DNA of 64,000 nucleotides from Pseudomonas sessilinigenes. GTDB lineage: Bacteria; Pseudomonadota; Gammaproteobacteria; Pseudomonadales; Pseudomonadaceae. A program made the position numbers and the translations under genes. The number at the start of each line of letters is the position of its first letter. Positions within the stretch are counted from its first letter, which is position 1. Under the pieces are notes generated by a model. The model was not told where the DNA came from. It saw only the letters and a program-made list of their open reading frames with translations, and made no database searches. Location of the stretch: assembly GCF_003850565.1 (NCBI RefSeq), contig NZ_CP027706.1:6076001-6140000 (forward strand), written 5' to 3'. This document shows positions 37,447 through 46,614 of the stretch, piece by piece.

Positions 37447-40075
37447 AGTTCTCCGGCTGCAACAACAGCGCCACCAATGCAGTCCAGCCGGTCTGGTGGC
37501 TGGCCCCCAGCCCACGCCCGTTGTCGCCATGAAAATACTCATGGAACAACACCAGCTCGCGATCCCGGGCATCGCCCTGCAACTGCGCATAACCGCTCAT
37601 CGACGGCCTGCGCCCCTCCTCATCCATGAGAAACAGGCGGGTCAAGCGCTGGCCCAGGCTGTCGGCCACCTCCTGCAGGGACGCCAGGTAACCGGAACCC
37701 CGGGGGTACTCCACCGAGAAATTGACGTCGTAGTAACGATGCAGCTCGCGCAAGGATTCGATCAGCATGTAGTTGATCGGCATCCACAACGGCCCGCGCC
37801 AGTTGGAGTTGCCACCGTAGAGTCGCGAGCCGGACTCGGCCGGCTCATAGCGGGCACACAATTGCTTGCCATCGACCTGCATGGCGAACGGTCGCTCGAA
37901 GGCCTTGGACAAGGAACGGATGCCGAACTCGCTGAGAAACTCGTCTTCGTCGAGCATGCGCTTGAGCAGGTCCTTGGTGCGCTCGCCCCGCAGCAATGCC
38001 AGCAGCAAGCGATTGCCCTTGCCCGGCTCGTACCAGCGCGATACCAGGCTGGCGAGGTCCGGCCTGTGGTGCAAGAAACCCAGCAAGCGCTGGGCCAGGC
38101 CCGGCAGGCATTCGTGTTCGTGCTGTTCCAGCACCTGCACCGCGAACAAGGGCATCAGGCCGACGATGGAACGCAGGCGCAATGGCTCGCTGCGCCCGTC
38201 GGGCCTGTGCAGGACATCGTAGAAAAACCGGTCCTCCTCGTCCCACAGGCCCTCGGTACCGTCGTCCACCCGGTTGATGGCGCCAGCGATGTACAGGAAA
38301 TGCTCGAAGAACTTCACCGCGATATCCACGTACACCGCATTGCGTCGGGCCAGTTCCAGGGCCATGCGCATCAGGTCCAGGGCGTAGGCCGCGACCCAGG
38401 CGGTGCCATCGGCCTGGTCGAGGCTGAATCCCTCGGGCAGCGGCGCCGAACGGTCGAACAAGGCGATGTTGTCCAGGCCGAGAAAACCGCCCTGGAACAG
38501 GTTGCGACCCTCGGCATCCTTGCGATTGACCCACCAGGAAAAGTTCAGCAGCAGCTTGTGCAGGACCCGTTCGAGAAAGTCCATGTCGCCCTCGCCGGTG
38601 AGGGTCTTCTCCTGCTGGTAGACCCGCCAGCAGGCCCAGGCATGCACTGGCGGGTTGGCATCGTCGAAGCGCCACTCATAGGCCGGCAACTGGCCGTTGG
38701 GGTGCATGAAGCGGTCCTTCACCAGCAGCAACAGTTGCTGCTTGGCGAAGCCTGGGTCGATCAGGGCGAAGGCCACCGCCTGGAAACCCAGGTCCCAGGA
38801 GGCGTACCAGGGGTACTCCCAGGTATCGGGCATGCTGACGATGTCGGCATTGGCCAGGTGCCGCCAATGGCTGTTGCGCAGATGCAGGCGCTGGGCCGGC
38901 GGCGCCGGCTGCCCGGGGTCGCCGTCGAGCCACTGGTTGACGTCGAAGTAGTACAGCTGCTTGGACCACAACAGCCCGGCCAGGGCCTGGCGCTGCACGT
39001 TGCGCGCATCCGGATCGGCGATGCCTTGCTGCAAGGCACCATAGAACTCGTCGGCCTCACGTCGACGCTGCTCGAACAGGCTGCGAGCGTTGACCTGTTC
39101 GCAGTCCACCGGGGCGAAGCGCAGGTACAGGCTGCGCGTTTCGCCACCGGCCAATTCCAGGGTGAAGTGAGCAGCGGCCTTGGTTCCGGAGTCGAAGCTC
39201 ACAGCCGTGGCCTGGCCGTCCACCAGGTAATCGTTGATACCGTCCTTGAACGGCCCCGGAGAGGCCAGGCCATCGAGCCGGGGGAAGTTGCTCTGGTTGT
39301 GGCAGAACAGCCACTGGCAGGGCCCCGCGCCCCAGGCGCTGACTTCGCGCTCGGCCAGCCTGGGGTGCTGGGCCAGCAACCGCTCGCCCGCAAGGCGCAA
39401 GCTGGGCTGGGTCCCTGCGCCCCAGCTCCAGTCGTTGCGCGCCCAGACCTGGGGCAAGACCCGCAGACGTGCCGGCTGGTGGTAGCGGTTGTGTACCGTG
39501 ACCCGCATGAACAGGTCATCGGCGGTGTGCTTGGCATACTCCACGATCACATCGAAATAGCGATCATCTTCGAAGACACCGGTGTCGAGGATCTCGTACT
39601 CGGCGTCGGCCAAGCCACGACGGGCGTTCTCCGCCACCAGGTCGGCATAGGGAAAGGAGCGCTGTGGGTACTTGTAGAGCATGCGCATGTAGGCATGGCT
39701 GGGCACCCCGTCGAGGTAGAAATACAGCTCCTTGACGTCCTCGCCGTGATTGCCCTCGGCGTTGTCCAGGCCGAACAGGCGCTCCTTGAGGATACTGTCC
39801 TGCTCGTTCCACAGCGCCAGGCCCAGGCACCAGTGCTGGTCCTTGTCGGAGAACCCGGCCAGGCCATCCTCACCCCAGCGATAGGCGCGGCTGCGGGCCT
39901 GGTCGTGGGGGAAGTACGTCCAGGCCTCACCATCGGCGCTGTAGTCCTCGCGCACCGTGCCCCATTGCCGTTCACTCAGGTACGGTCCCCACTGACGCCA
40001 CTGCTCGGCCGCCGGCCCACGCAGGCGCTGGCCCTCAAGGGTATCGAGAATGCTCGCTGCGGATCGTGTCGGCAT
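37445..40075 (-). CDS. MGH1/GH63-like glycoside hydrolase
   Basis: This 876-residue cytoplasmic protein (no signal peptide) has a large N-terminal domain and a C-terminal (alpha/alpha)6 barrel-type region with WRGPLWMPINYMLIESL and GLWDEEDRFFYDVL, as in the mannosyl-oligosaccharide-glucosidase-like MGH1 group. The TDxxG-type region near residues 400-460 (SMPDTWEYPWYASWDLGFQ) probably carries the acid residue. Substrate probably an alpha-glucoside such as trehalose- or glycerate-linked sugars, but this is inference. I chose the ATG at 40073-40075 with AAGGA upstream over a TTG two codons earlier. Confidence 0.8.
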   Translation of the reverse strand: MPTRSAASILDTLEGQRLRGPAAEQWRQWGPYLSERQWGTVREDYSADGEAWTYFPHDQARSRAYRWGEDGLAGFSDKDQHWCLGLALWNEQDSILKERLFGLDNAEGNHGEDVKELYFYLDGVPSHAYMRMLYKYPQRSFPYADLVAENARRGLADAEYEILDTGVFEDDRYFDVIVEYAKHTADDLFMRVTVHNRYHQPARLRVLPQVWARNDWSWGAGTQPSLRLAGERLLAQHPRLAEREVSAWGAGPCQWLFCHNQSNFPRLDGLASPGPFKDGINDYLVDGQATAVSFDSGTKAAAHFTLELAGGETRSLYLRFAPVDCEQVNARSLFEQRRREADEFYGALQQGIADPDARNVQRQALAGLLWSKQLYYFDVNQWLDGDPGQPAPPAQRLHLRNSHWRHLANADIVSMPDTWEYPWYASWDLGFQAVAFALIDPGFAKQQLLLLVKDRFMHPNGQLPAYEWRFDDANPPVHAWACWRVYQQEKTLTGEGDMDFLERVLHKLLLNFSWWVNRKDAEGRNLFQGGFLGLDNIALFDRSAPLPEGFSLDQADGTAWVAAYALDLMRMALELARRNAVYVDIAVKFFEHFLYIAGAINRVDDGTEGLWDEEDRFFYDVLHRPDGRSEPLRLRSIVGLMPLFAVQVLEQHEHECLPGLAQRLLGFLHHRPDLASLVSRWYEPGKGNRLLLALLRGERTKDLLKRMLDEDEFLSEFGIRSLSKAFERPFAMQVDGKQLCARYEPAESGSRLYGGNSNWRGPLWMPINYMLIESLRELHRYYDVNFSVEYPRGSGYLASLQEVADSLGQRLTRLFLMDEEGRRPSMSGYAQLQGDARDRELVLFHEYFHGDNGRGLGASHQTGWTALVALLLQPEN

Positions 40076-40234
40076 GGGCAATGTCCTTGGCCACGGGATT
40101 CAGTGGCAGTGTAGAAGCAGGCGCAGGCCGAGCCGGTGACAAATACTTCATGCAGGCCTGCGGATCTTTTGGGTTAAATCGGCGTCGGCTGGTTCGTTAT
40201 AATCGGCAACCTTTTGTATGGCAGTGCGTAACCC

Positions 40235-40519
40235 ATGATGTTCAATCGCAAAACAATGCTCCCGGGGTTGCTGCTCGCGACCCTGTCCCTTGCGGCCCAG
40301 TCCGCGAGCCTCGACCTGCGCTACCCCGAACCTGAACTGGCGGCGCCCAGCAGCACCACGCCCCAGGCCACCGAGCCCGATACCCATAAGCTCCAACTGC
40401 AGTTCAAACCCTCGGTGAGCTACGAACACAAGTGCAGCGGGCAATGCACCTATGAGACCAATATCGATCAATTGCACGATCGCGAAACCCGCCAAAGCAC
40501 CACGATCGGCTTCAACTGA
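40235..40519 (+). CDS. Small secreted protein of unknown function
   Basis: The 94-residue product has a signal peptide (residues 1 to about 24: LPGLLLATLSLAAQSA) and a mature part of about 70 residues with a single Cys pair (HKCSGQCTYE). A TATAAT hexamer lies at 40198-40203, about 30 bases before the ATG, and supports a promoter here. I do not recognise a family. The ribosome site is weak. It could be a periplasmic or secreted factor; Cys-X3-Cys might form a disulfide or bind metal. Confidence 0.55.
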   Translation: MMFNRKTMLPGLLLATLSLAAQSASLDLRYPEPELAAPSSTTPQATEPDTHKLQLQFKPSVSYEHKCSGQCTYETNIDQLHDRETRQSTTIGFN

Positions 40520-40737
40520 CGCGGCTTGACCTCGGTCCCTGGCGCCGCGGCGAGGCGGCCTGCGCGTACAGGCGCGCAAGGCCATGCCCCGAACGCTCGC
40601 CGAGCGTGCGGACCCGCATCGAGTGCACACAAAAACGCAACGCCACGCTGCGTCCTTTGTGATGGTTGGAGCCGGGAGGAGCGACTACAGTCGGTTCATC
40701 GGCAACCCACCTGACGCCCGACACAAGGATGCGTTCG

Positions 40738-42132
40738 ATGACTGATCTGCACGAGCTCCAAGCCGCCCAACTGCTGGCGTTGTTCGCCAACCGCACGTTG
40801 TCTCCCCTGGACTACTACGACCATCTGCTGGCCCATATCGACGCCTGGGAGCCCCATATCCGTGCGCTCTACGCCTTCGACCCGGAGCAGGTGCGCCAGC
40901 AGGCCAGGGCTGCCACCGAGCGTTGGAACAAGGGCACCCCCTGCGGCCCGCTGGACGGGATACCGGTGACAATCAAGGAACTGATCGCCACCCGCGGCAC
41001 ACCGATTCCCCTGGGCTGCGCTGCCACCGCCCTCACGCCGGCAACCCAGGATGCACCGCCAGCGGCACGCATGCGCGAGGCCGGGGCGATCATCCTGGCC
41101 AAGACCACGGTGCCGGATTTCGGCATGTTGTCCTCAGGGTTGTCGAGCTTCCACGGCCTCACCCGCAACCCCTGGAACCTGGAGCGCAATACCGGTGGCT
41201 CCAGTTCCGGAGCCGGCGCTGCCGCAGCGGCCGGTTATGGCCCACTGCACATCGGCACCGACATCGGCGGCTCGATACGCCTGCCAGCGGCCTGGTGCGG
41301 CCTGGTGGGCTTCAAGCCGACCCTCGGGCGAATTCCCATCGACCCTTACTACACCGGGCGCTGTGCCGGACCGATGACTCGTAGCGTCGAGGATACGATC
41401 CTGCTGATGCGCCACCTGGCACGGCCCGATGCCCGCGATGCCACCAGCCTGCCGCCGCTGACCAGCGACTGGAGCGAGCAACCGCTCTCGGTCAATGGCC
41501 TGAAGATCGGGCTGATGCTGCAACCCGGTGCCGGCCTGCAACCCGAGGGTTTTGTCTGCGAGGCCGTGGAACGTGCCGCACGCCTGTTCGAAAGCCACGG
41601 TGCCCGGGTACAAGCCCTGGCGCCGATCATGGACCGGCCATTGCTGGATGGCCTGGACCGCTTCTGGCGCGCCCGGCAGTGGGCCGAACTCTCGGCCCTG
41701 GGCAGCGAGCAGTTCGCCAAGGTGCTGCCCTACATCCGTGAGTGGGCCGCCCCTGGAGCCGACCTGTCCGGGGTCGAGGCCGTACAAGGCTTCAACCAGA
41801 CGTTCGAGATGCGCCGTCGCGCAGCACAGGTATTCAGCGAGTTCGACCTGGTGCTGTCGCCCACCAACCAGGTCAACAGCTTCCCCGCCCACTGGCCATC
41901 GCCAAGCAACGATCCGCAACGGCCATTCGAACACATCGTCTTCACCCTGCCCTGGAACATGGGCGAACAACCGGCGCTGTCGATCAACTGTGGCTTGAGT
42001 GCCGATGGCTTGCCCATCGGCTTGCAGATGATCGCCCCGCGCTTTGCCGACCAATGGCTGCTGCAAGTGGCCAAGACCTACGAGAGCTGGCGTGGAGCGA
42101 TCCACCGTTGGCCAAGCCCGCCGTCGCACTGA
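40738..42132 (+). CDS. Amidase-signature enzyme
   Basis: This 464-residue enzyme has the amidase catalytic triad Lys80 (GIPVTIKEL), Ser155 (NTGGSSSGAG) and Ser179 (GTDIGGSIR); the 24-residue spacing of the two serines matches the family. It hydrolyses a C-N bond; the substrate cannot be told. AAGGA precedes the ATG at 40738. An MHS-type transporter and an OprD porin follow on the same strand, so the three may take up and cleave an amide. A LysR gene lies at the end of the group. Confidence 0.88.
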   Translation: MTDLHELQAAQLLALFANRTLSPLDYYDHLLAHIDAWEPHIRALYAFDPEQVRQQARAATERWNKGTPCGPLDGIPVTIKELIATRGTPIPLGCAATALTPATQDAPPAARMREAGAIILAKTTVPDFGMLSSGLSSFHGLTRNPWNLERNTGGSSSGAGAAAAAGYGPLHIGTDIGGSIRLPAAWCGLVGFKPTLGRIPIDPYYTGRCAGPMTRSVEDTILLMRHLARPDARDATSLPPLTSDWSEQPLSVNGLKIGLMLQPGAGLQPEGFVCEAVERAARLFESHGARVQALAPIMDRPLLDGLDRFWRARQWAELSALGSEQFAKVLPYIREWAAPGADLSGVEAVQGFNQTFEMRRRAAQVFSEFDLVLSPTNQVNSFPAHWPSPSNDPQRPFEHIVFTLPWNMGEQPALSINCGLSADGLPIGLQMIAPRFADQWLLQVAKTYESWRGAIHRWPSPPSH

Positions 42133-42225
42133 CCAGCCAAGCCGTAACTGCCACCTTCACCCCAAGCCCCGGGCCTTGCCGCCCGGAGCCTGGGCAACCT
42201 ATGAATAAAAATTCGAGGGGCCAGT

Positions 42226-43569
42226 ATGCACAGTCACCACCACACCCATTCCCTACCCCATGATGCGCCAGCGCCGAATGCACCGGGAGGCAAGCGCAGC
42301 GTGTTCGCGGTGATCCTCGGCAATGCCGTGGAATTCTTCGACTTCGGGGTCTACGCCACCTTCGCGGTGATGATCGGGCATACCTTCTTTCCCTCCGACA
42401 GCGCCTTCGTCAGCCTGCTGCTGTCGGTCACGGCCTTTGGCGTCGGTTTTATCGTGCGTCCCCTGGGGGCGGTGCTGATCGGTGCCTATGCCGACCGCGT
42501 CGGGCGCAAGCCCGCCATGCTGCTGACCCTGGTGATGATGGCCATAGGCACCGGCAGCATCGCCATCCTGCCGGGCTACGAGAGTATCGGGATCGCCGCG
42601 CCGATCCTGCTGGTGCTCACTCGGTTGATCCAGGGCCTGGCCTGGGGTGGCGAGGCCGGCCCGGCCACCACCTACATTCTCGAAGCCGCACCGGCACACA
42701 AGCGTGGCACCTATGCCTGCTGGCAAGTGGTGGCCCAGGGTGTCGCCGCCATGGCCGCCGGCACCGTGGGCTATATCCTGACCCAGCTGCTGTCCGCCGA
42801 AGACCTCAACCGCTGGGGCTGGCGCGTACCCTTCGTGTTCGGCCTGCTGGTGCTGCCGATCGGCATCTATATCCGACGCAACCTGGCGGAGACCTTCCAT
42901 GGCCAGGGCGAACAGGCCAGTACCGGCAGCCTGGTGCGCCAGGTCTTCGGTGCCCATCGCCGGGCACTGGTACTGGGCTTGCTGATTCTCTCCGGGAGCA
43001 CCATCACCCAGTACTTCATCAACTACATGACCACCTTCGCCCTCACCGAGCTGAAGCTGCCCACCAGCATCTCGATGCTCTCCACCCTGGTGGCCGGAGC
43101 GGCGATGGCGGTGTGCGCCATCGCCGGTGGCATGCTCTGCGACCGCTACGGCCGGCGCACCATCCTCATGGCCCCCAGGGTAGTGCTGTTACTGGTGCTG
43201 TTCCCGGCCCTGCAGCTGATGACCGAACACCCCAGCCCCATCACCTTTCTCACCGCCCTGGCCGTGCTTTCGGGCCTGCATGGCATGAGTGGCGCGGCGC
43301 TGATCGTGCTCTTGGTGGAGAGTTTCCCCAAGGCCGTGCGCTCCACGGGTTTCTCCATTGTCTACGCCTTCGGCGTGGCGGCTTTCGGCGGCACGGCGCA
43401 GATCATCATCACCTGGCTGATCGGCACCACCGGCAACCCCATGTCCCCCGTGGGCTACCTGTTGCTGGCCAACCTGGTCTGCCTGGCCGCGGCCTGGTTC
43501 GCCAAGGAAACCCGCCCCGAAACTCCAGGGCGCGACAACCCGGAAGCAGGGCTGGCACGAGCCCGCTAA
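42226..43569 (+). CDS. MFS transporter, metabolite:H+ symporter (MHS) family
   Basis: This 447-residue transporter has 12 predicted membrane helices, a His-rich N-terminus (MHSHHHTH) and the MHS/MFS loop motif GAYADRVGRKPAM after helix 2. AVILGNAVEFFDFGVYATFA is typical of the citrate/alpha-ketoglutarate symporter group. It probably imports an organic acid or amide-derived acid. It lies 93 bases after the amidase gene and 92 before the porin. Confidence 0.88.
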   Translation: MHSHHHTHSLPHDAPAPNAPGGKRSVFAVILGNAVEFFDFGVYATFAVMIGHTFFPSDSAFVSLLLSVTAFGVGFIVRPLGAVLIGAYADRVGRKPAMLLTLVMMAIGTGSIAILPGYESIGIAAPILLVLTRLIQGLAWGGEAGPATTYILEAAPAHKRGTYACWQVVAQGVAAMAAGTVGYILTQLLSAEDLNRWGWRVPFVFGLLVLPIGIYIRRNLAETFHGQGEQASTGSLVRQVFGAHRRALVLGLLILSGSTITQYFINYMTTFALTELKLPTSISMLSTLVAGAAMAVCAIAGGMLCDRYGRRTILMAPRVVLLLVLFPALQLMTEHPSPITFLTALAVLSGLHGMSGAALIVLLVESFPKAVRSTGFSIVYAFGVAAFGGTAQIIITWLIGTTGNPMSPVGYLLLANLVCLAAAWFAKETRPETPGRDNPEAGLARAR

Positions 43570-43661
43570 CCGACCGCTTTGCACTCGACGATCTTTTCGC
43601 TACCGTGCCGCCCTGGCGGTCACGGACGGCCCGACATCGCCTTCGTTTTCAGGGAAGCCAC

Positions 43662-45008
43662 ATGAAACCCTTCGCACTCTGCAGCCTGGCCCTGTTCGCC
43701 AGCGCGCCCTCCTGGGCCCAGGACAACCCACAGGCCCAAGCCCCGGGATTCCTCGAGGGCAGCCACCTGGATCTGAACCTGCGTCACTACTACTCCAACC
43801 AGCACACCCGGCGTGATACCTACCTTGGGATCAAGAAAGCCGAGGGTATCGAGCGCACCCGTACCCGACAGACCTGGGTCCAGACCGGCATGCTCAAGTA
43901 CAGCTCGGGCTACACCCAGGGCCTGGTCGGCTTCGGTGTCGACGCCGGGCTGTTCAGCGCGGTCAACCTGGAACGCGGCCACGGCCGGGTAGCCAATGGC
44001 GGTGATCGGGTGCTGGTGGACAGTGCCGGTGATGCTTTGCCGACCTGGAGCCGCCTGGGTATCGGCGATGTACGCCTGCGCCTGTCCAATACCGAACTCA
44101 AGGCCGGACGCCTGATGACCGACAACCCGGTGCTGCGCTACAAGGACAACCGTGCCCTGCCTTCGAGTTTCCAGGGCGTGGGCCTGTACAGCAATGAAAC
44201 CGGCTGGCTGGCGCTGCAAGCCGGCAGCTTCGACCGGGCAATCCCACGGACCGGCACCGGCAGCGAGCGCTTGACCACCACGTTCGGCAATCGAGCCTAC
44301 AGTGGCGAGCGCATCAGCTACCTGGGGGCAACACTCAAGCCAGGGCTGGGCCTGGAAGGCAGTCTCTATGCCTCGCGCTTCGAAAATATGTGGGACCAGT
44401 ACTACCTGGGGCTGACCCAGCGCGCTGGCGATAAGAGCCATCTGGCATTGAAGACCGCATTCAACTACTACCACACCCGGGACCAGGGCCAGCAGCGCCT
44501 GGGCTACATCGCCAACGACGCCTTCAGCCTCGCACTGACCGCCAGCCACCAGGCCCACGGCCTGACCCTGGCCTGGCAGCAGGTGTTCGGCGACGAGTAC
44601 TTCGACTATGTGTGGGAGTCCACTGGCAACTACATGGCCAACTCGTTGTACTCGGACTACAACGGCCCCAACGAGAAATCCTGGCAACTGCGCTACGACC
44701 TGGACCTGGCAGCCTTCGGCGTACCGGGCCTGAGCGCCAGCCTGTGGCATGCCAAGGGCTGGAACATCGACGGCACGCACTACCGTGGCGACCGCAACGC
44801 TCGCAACCGAGGCTACAACGTGCGTGGCCTGGACGGCGCCCAGCATGACGAAAACGGCCTGACGCTGGCCTATGTGGTGCAGTCCGGCAGGTTCAAGGAC
44901 GCGGTACTGCGAACCATCGTCTACAACCATCGCGCCAGCGGTGGGCAGATCGACGGCAGCTACGACGAGCTGCGCCTGGTGGGCAACTTTCCGTTCAACC
45001 TGTTCTAG
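43662..45008 (+). CDS. OprD-family outer-membrane porin
   Basis: This 448-residue porin has a signal peptide (residues 1 to about 19, SAPSWA) and an OprD-type barrel beginning FLEGSHLDLNLRHYYSN and ending LVGNFPFNLF with the C-terminal aromatic. OprD proteins pass small acids, amino acids and carbapenems. AGGGAAG precedes the ATG at 43662. It completes the likely uptake unit with the MHS transporter and the amidase. Confidence 0.92.
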   Translation: MKPFALCSLALFASAPSWAQDNPQAQAPGFLEGSHLDLNLRHYYSNQHTRRDTYLGIKKAEGIERTRTRQTWVQTGMLKYSSGYTQGLVGFGVDAGLFSAVNLERGHGRVANGGDRVLVDSAGDALPTWSRLGIGDVRLRLSNTELKAGRLMTDNPVLRYKDNRALPSSFQGVGLYSNETGWLALQAGSFDRAIPRTGTGSERLTTTFGNRAYSGERISYLGATLKPGLGLEGSLYASRFENMWDQYYLGLTQRAGDKSHLALKTAFNYYHTRDQGQQRLGYIANDAFSLALTASHQAHGLTLAWQQVFGDEYFDYVWESTGNYMANSLYSDYNGPNEKSWQLRYDLDLAAFGVPGLSASLWHAKGWNIDGTHYRGDRNARNRGYNVRGLDGAQHDENGLTLAYVVQSGRFKDAVLRTIVYNHRASGGQIDGSYDELRLVGNFPFNLF

Positions 45009-45060
45009 AACCGCGACCGCCCCGCAAGGCAGCGCCCGAGCGCGGCAGCAGGTTGCCCGG

Positions 45061-45966
45061 TCAGTCGGCCAGGGCGTGATGCTGCATGGCCCGGGTGAGC
45101 ATCGCCTGGCACTGGAGAGTGGCCACCGACAACGGGCGATTGCGATACACGCACAGATCGACACGGATGCGCTCCAGGTGCTCATCGTCGATCGGCACAG
45201 CCACCAGGCCATCCCCCAGGTCGCGAGCCTCGGCGTCCACCTGGGGCAGGATCAGCACCGCTGCACGCTGGCGCGCCAGGCTTTTTTGCACTTCCAGGGA
45301 GCTGGTGGTGAAAACCGGCAGGATGTTCACCCCACGCTTCTTCGCCGCCCCTTCCAGTGCCTGGCGCACGCCATAGGCCGAGCCGGGAATCGCCAGGGGC
45401 TGGTCTTCAAGATCCTCCAGGCGAATGCTTGGGCGCTGGGCGAACGGGTGCTCGGCGCTGACCAGCACCCGGTGCCACAACTGGCACTGGGCGGTCACCT
45501 CCACCTCGGCACGTTCCTGCAGGTAAAAGGCCAGGCCCAGGTCGGCCTCGCCACTGCACAGGGCATCCAGGGTGGCACCGGCACTGGCGATCACGATATT
45601 GAAGGTCACCTTGGGGTGATTGCGATAGAACGCCGCCAGCACCGGAGCCAGCACACTGGAAACGATACTTTCCGACACATGGATACTGACGTTACCGGCG
45701 ACCTGGCTTTGCCGACTGGCAATCACATCGCGGACCTGGTCGAAGCCGCGCAAGGTCGAGGCCACTTGCTCGGCCAGGCACTCGCCCTCCACCGTCAGGC
45801 GAATCCCCCGGGGGCCGCGCTCGATCAGGGCGCTGCCAAAGAAGTGTTCCAGCTGTTCGATCTGCCGGCTCACGGCCGTGGGAGTCACGTACAGGCGCTC
45901 CGCCGCCTGGCGCAAGGAGGCGCACCGGGCCACCTCATGAAAGTAACGCAACGCGCGTAATTGCAT
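45061..45966 (-). CDS. LysR-family transcriptional regulator
   Basis: This 301-residue regulator has the N-terminal winged helix (RALRYFHEVARCASLRQAAERLYVTPTAVSRQIEQLE in parts, about residues 4-60) and a LysR substrate-binding domain. It converges with the OprD gene (52 bases between stops), so it may control the amidase-MHS-OprD group, but that is inference. The ATG at 45964-45966 is chosen (AGGGA nine bases upstream); an earlier in-frame start adds 13 residues. Confidence 0.88.
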   Translation of the reverse strand: MQLRALRYFHEVARCASLRQAAERLYVTPTAVSRQIEQLEHFFGSALIERGPRGIRLTVEGECLAEQVASTLRGFDQVRDVIASRQSQVAGNVSIHVSESIVSSVLAPVLAAFYRNHPKVTFNIVIASAGATLDALCSGEADLGLAFYLQERAEVEVTAQCQLWHRVLVSAEHPFAQRPSIRLEDLEDQPLAIPGSAYGVRQALEGAAKKRGVNILPVFTTSSLEVQKSLARQRAAVLILPQVDAEARDLGDGLVAVPIDDEHLERIRVDLCVYRNRPLSVATLQCQAMLTRAMQHHALAD

Positions 45967-46130
45967 GGCTATCGATCCCTGTCGCTGAACGGATCGGGGA
46001 AACATGCAAATACTGCGCCAGCGCGGGTAGCCAAGGCGTTATTACCAGGGAGGGTCACGCCGCAAACATTGATCTACCAGCCTGCGCTGCCTAACCTGCT
46101 AGACAGCCCTGCCGCGCCCGAGGACCGACC

Positions 46131-46604
46131 ATGAACCCCCTGCCCCGCACCGCCCTGTTTGCCACGCTGTTCGCCGCCCTGGCACAGCTTGGCGCTTGTA
46201 GCAGCATCACCCGCCAGCTCGATCCGGAGCCTACGGTCACCTCCGCCGGGATCCTGGCCTTTCGCGATATCTGCCTGAAATCCGCCCCCTCCTTCGCCGG
46301 GGCCCAGACCGCTGCCCGTGAGCATGGCATCGGTGGATTGAGCGATGCCGGCTTTGCCATGATGGGCATGAACCAGGACCAGACGCTGGGGGTCCAGGTA
46401 CGAGCCAACAAGGAATGCGCGGTGACCACGCCGACCCAGAACGACAACTCGCTGACCCAGCAATTTCTCGGTGTCGCCGGCAAGTTCTCCAGTACCCCGG
46501 TAGAGCAAAGCCTGCCTGCCCGGCTCACCATCGGCGGACAGGTCTTCCTGCTCATGCACGATCGCCGTGGCGGTGAAGCCTATGTGATGTTGAAGGCACC
46601 TTGA
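46131..46604 (+). CDS. Small lipoprotein of unknown function
   Basis: This 157-residue product has a lipoprotein signal peptide: hydrophobic stretch then the lipobox LGAC, with Cys at about residue 23. The mature part has one further pair of cysteines (DICLKSA and KECAVTT). I do not recognise a named family. It lies alone between the LysR gene and the EAL-protein gene, with the stop 10 bases from that of the EAL gene in convergent orientation. Confidence 0.8.
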   Translation: MNPLPRTALFATLFAALAQLGACSSITRQLDPEPTVTSAGILAFRDICLKSAPSFAGAQTAAREHGIGGLSDAGFAMMGMNQDQTLGVQVRANKECAVTTPTQNDNSLTQQFLGVAGKFSSTPVEQSLPARLTIGGQVFLLMHDRRGGEAYVMLKAP

Positions 46605-46614
46605 GACGCCTCGC

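Noticed and set aside
40148..40630. 160-codon minus-strand ORF opposite the small secreted protein
   Set aside because: Composition is shadow-like and there is no ribosome site; the plus-strand ORF has a signal peptide and a promoter-like element.
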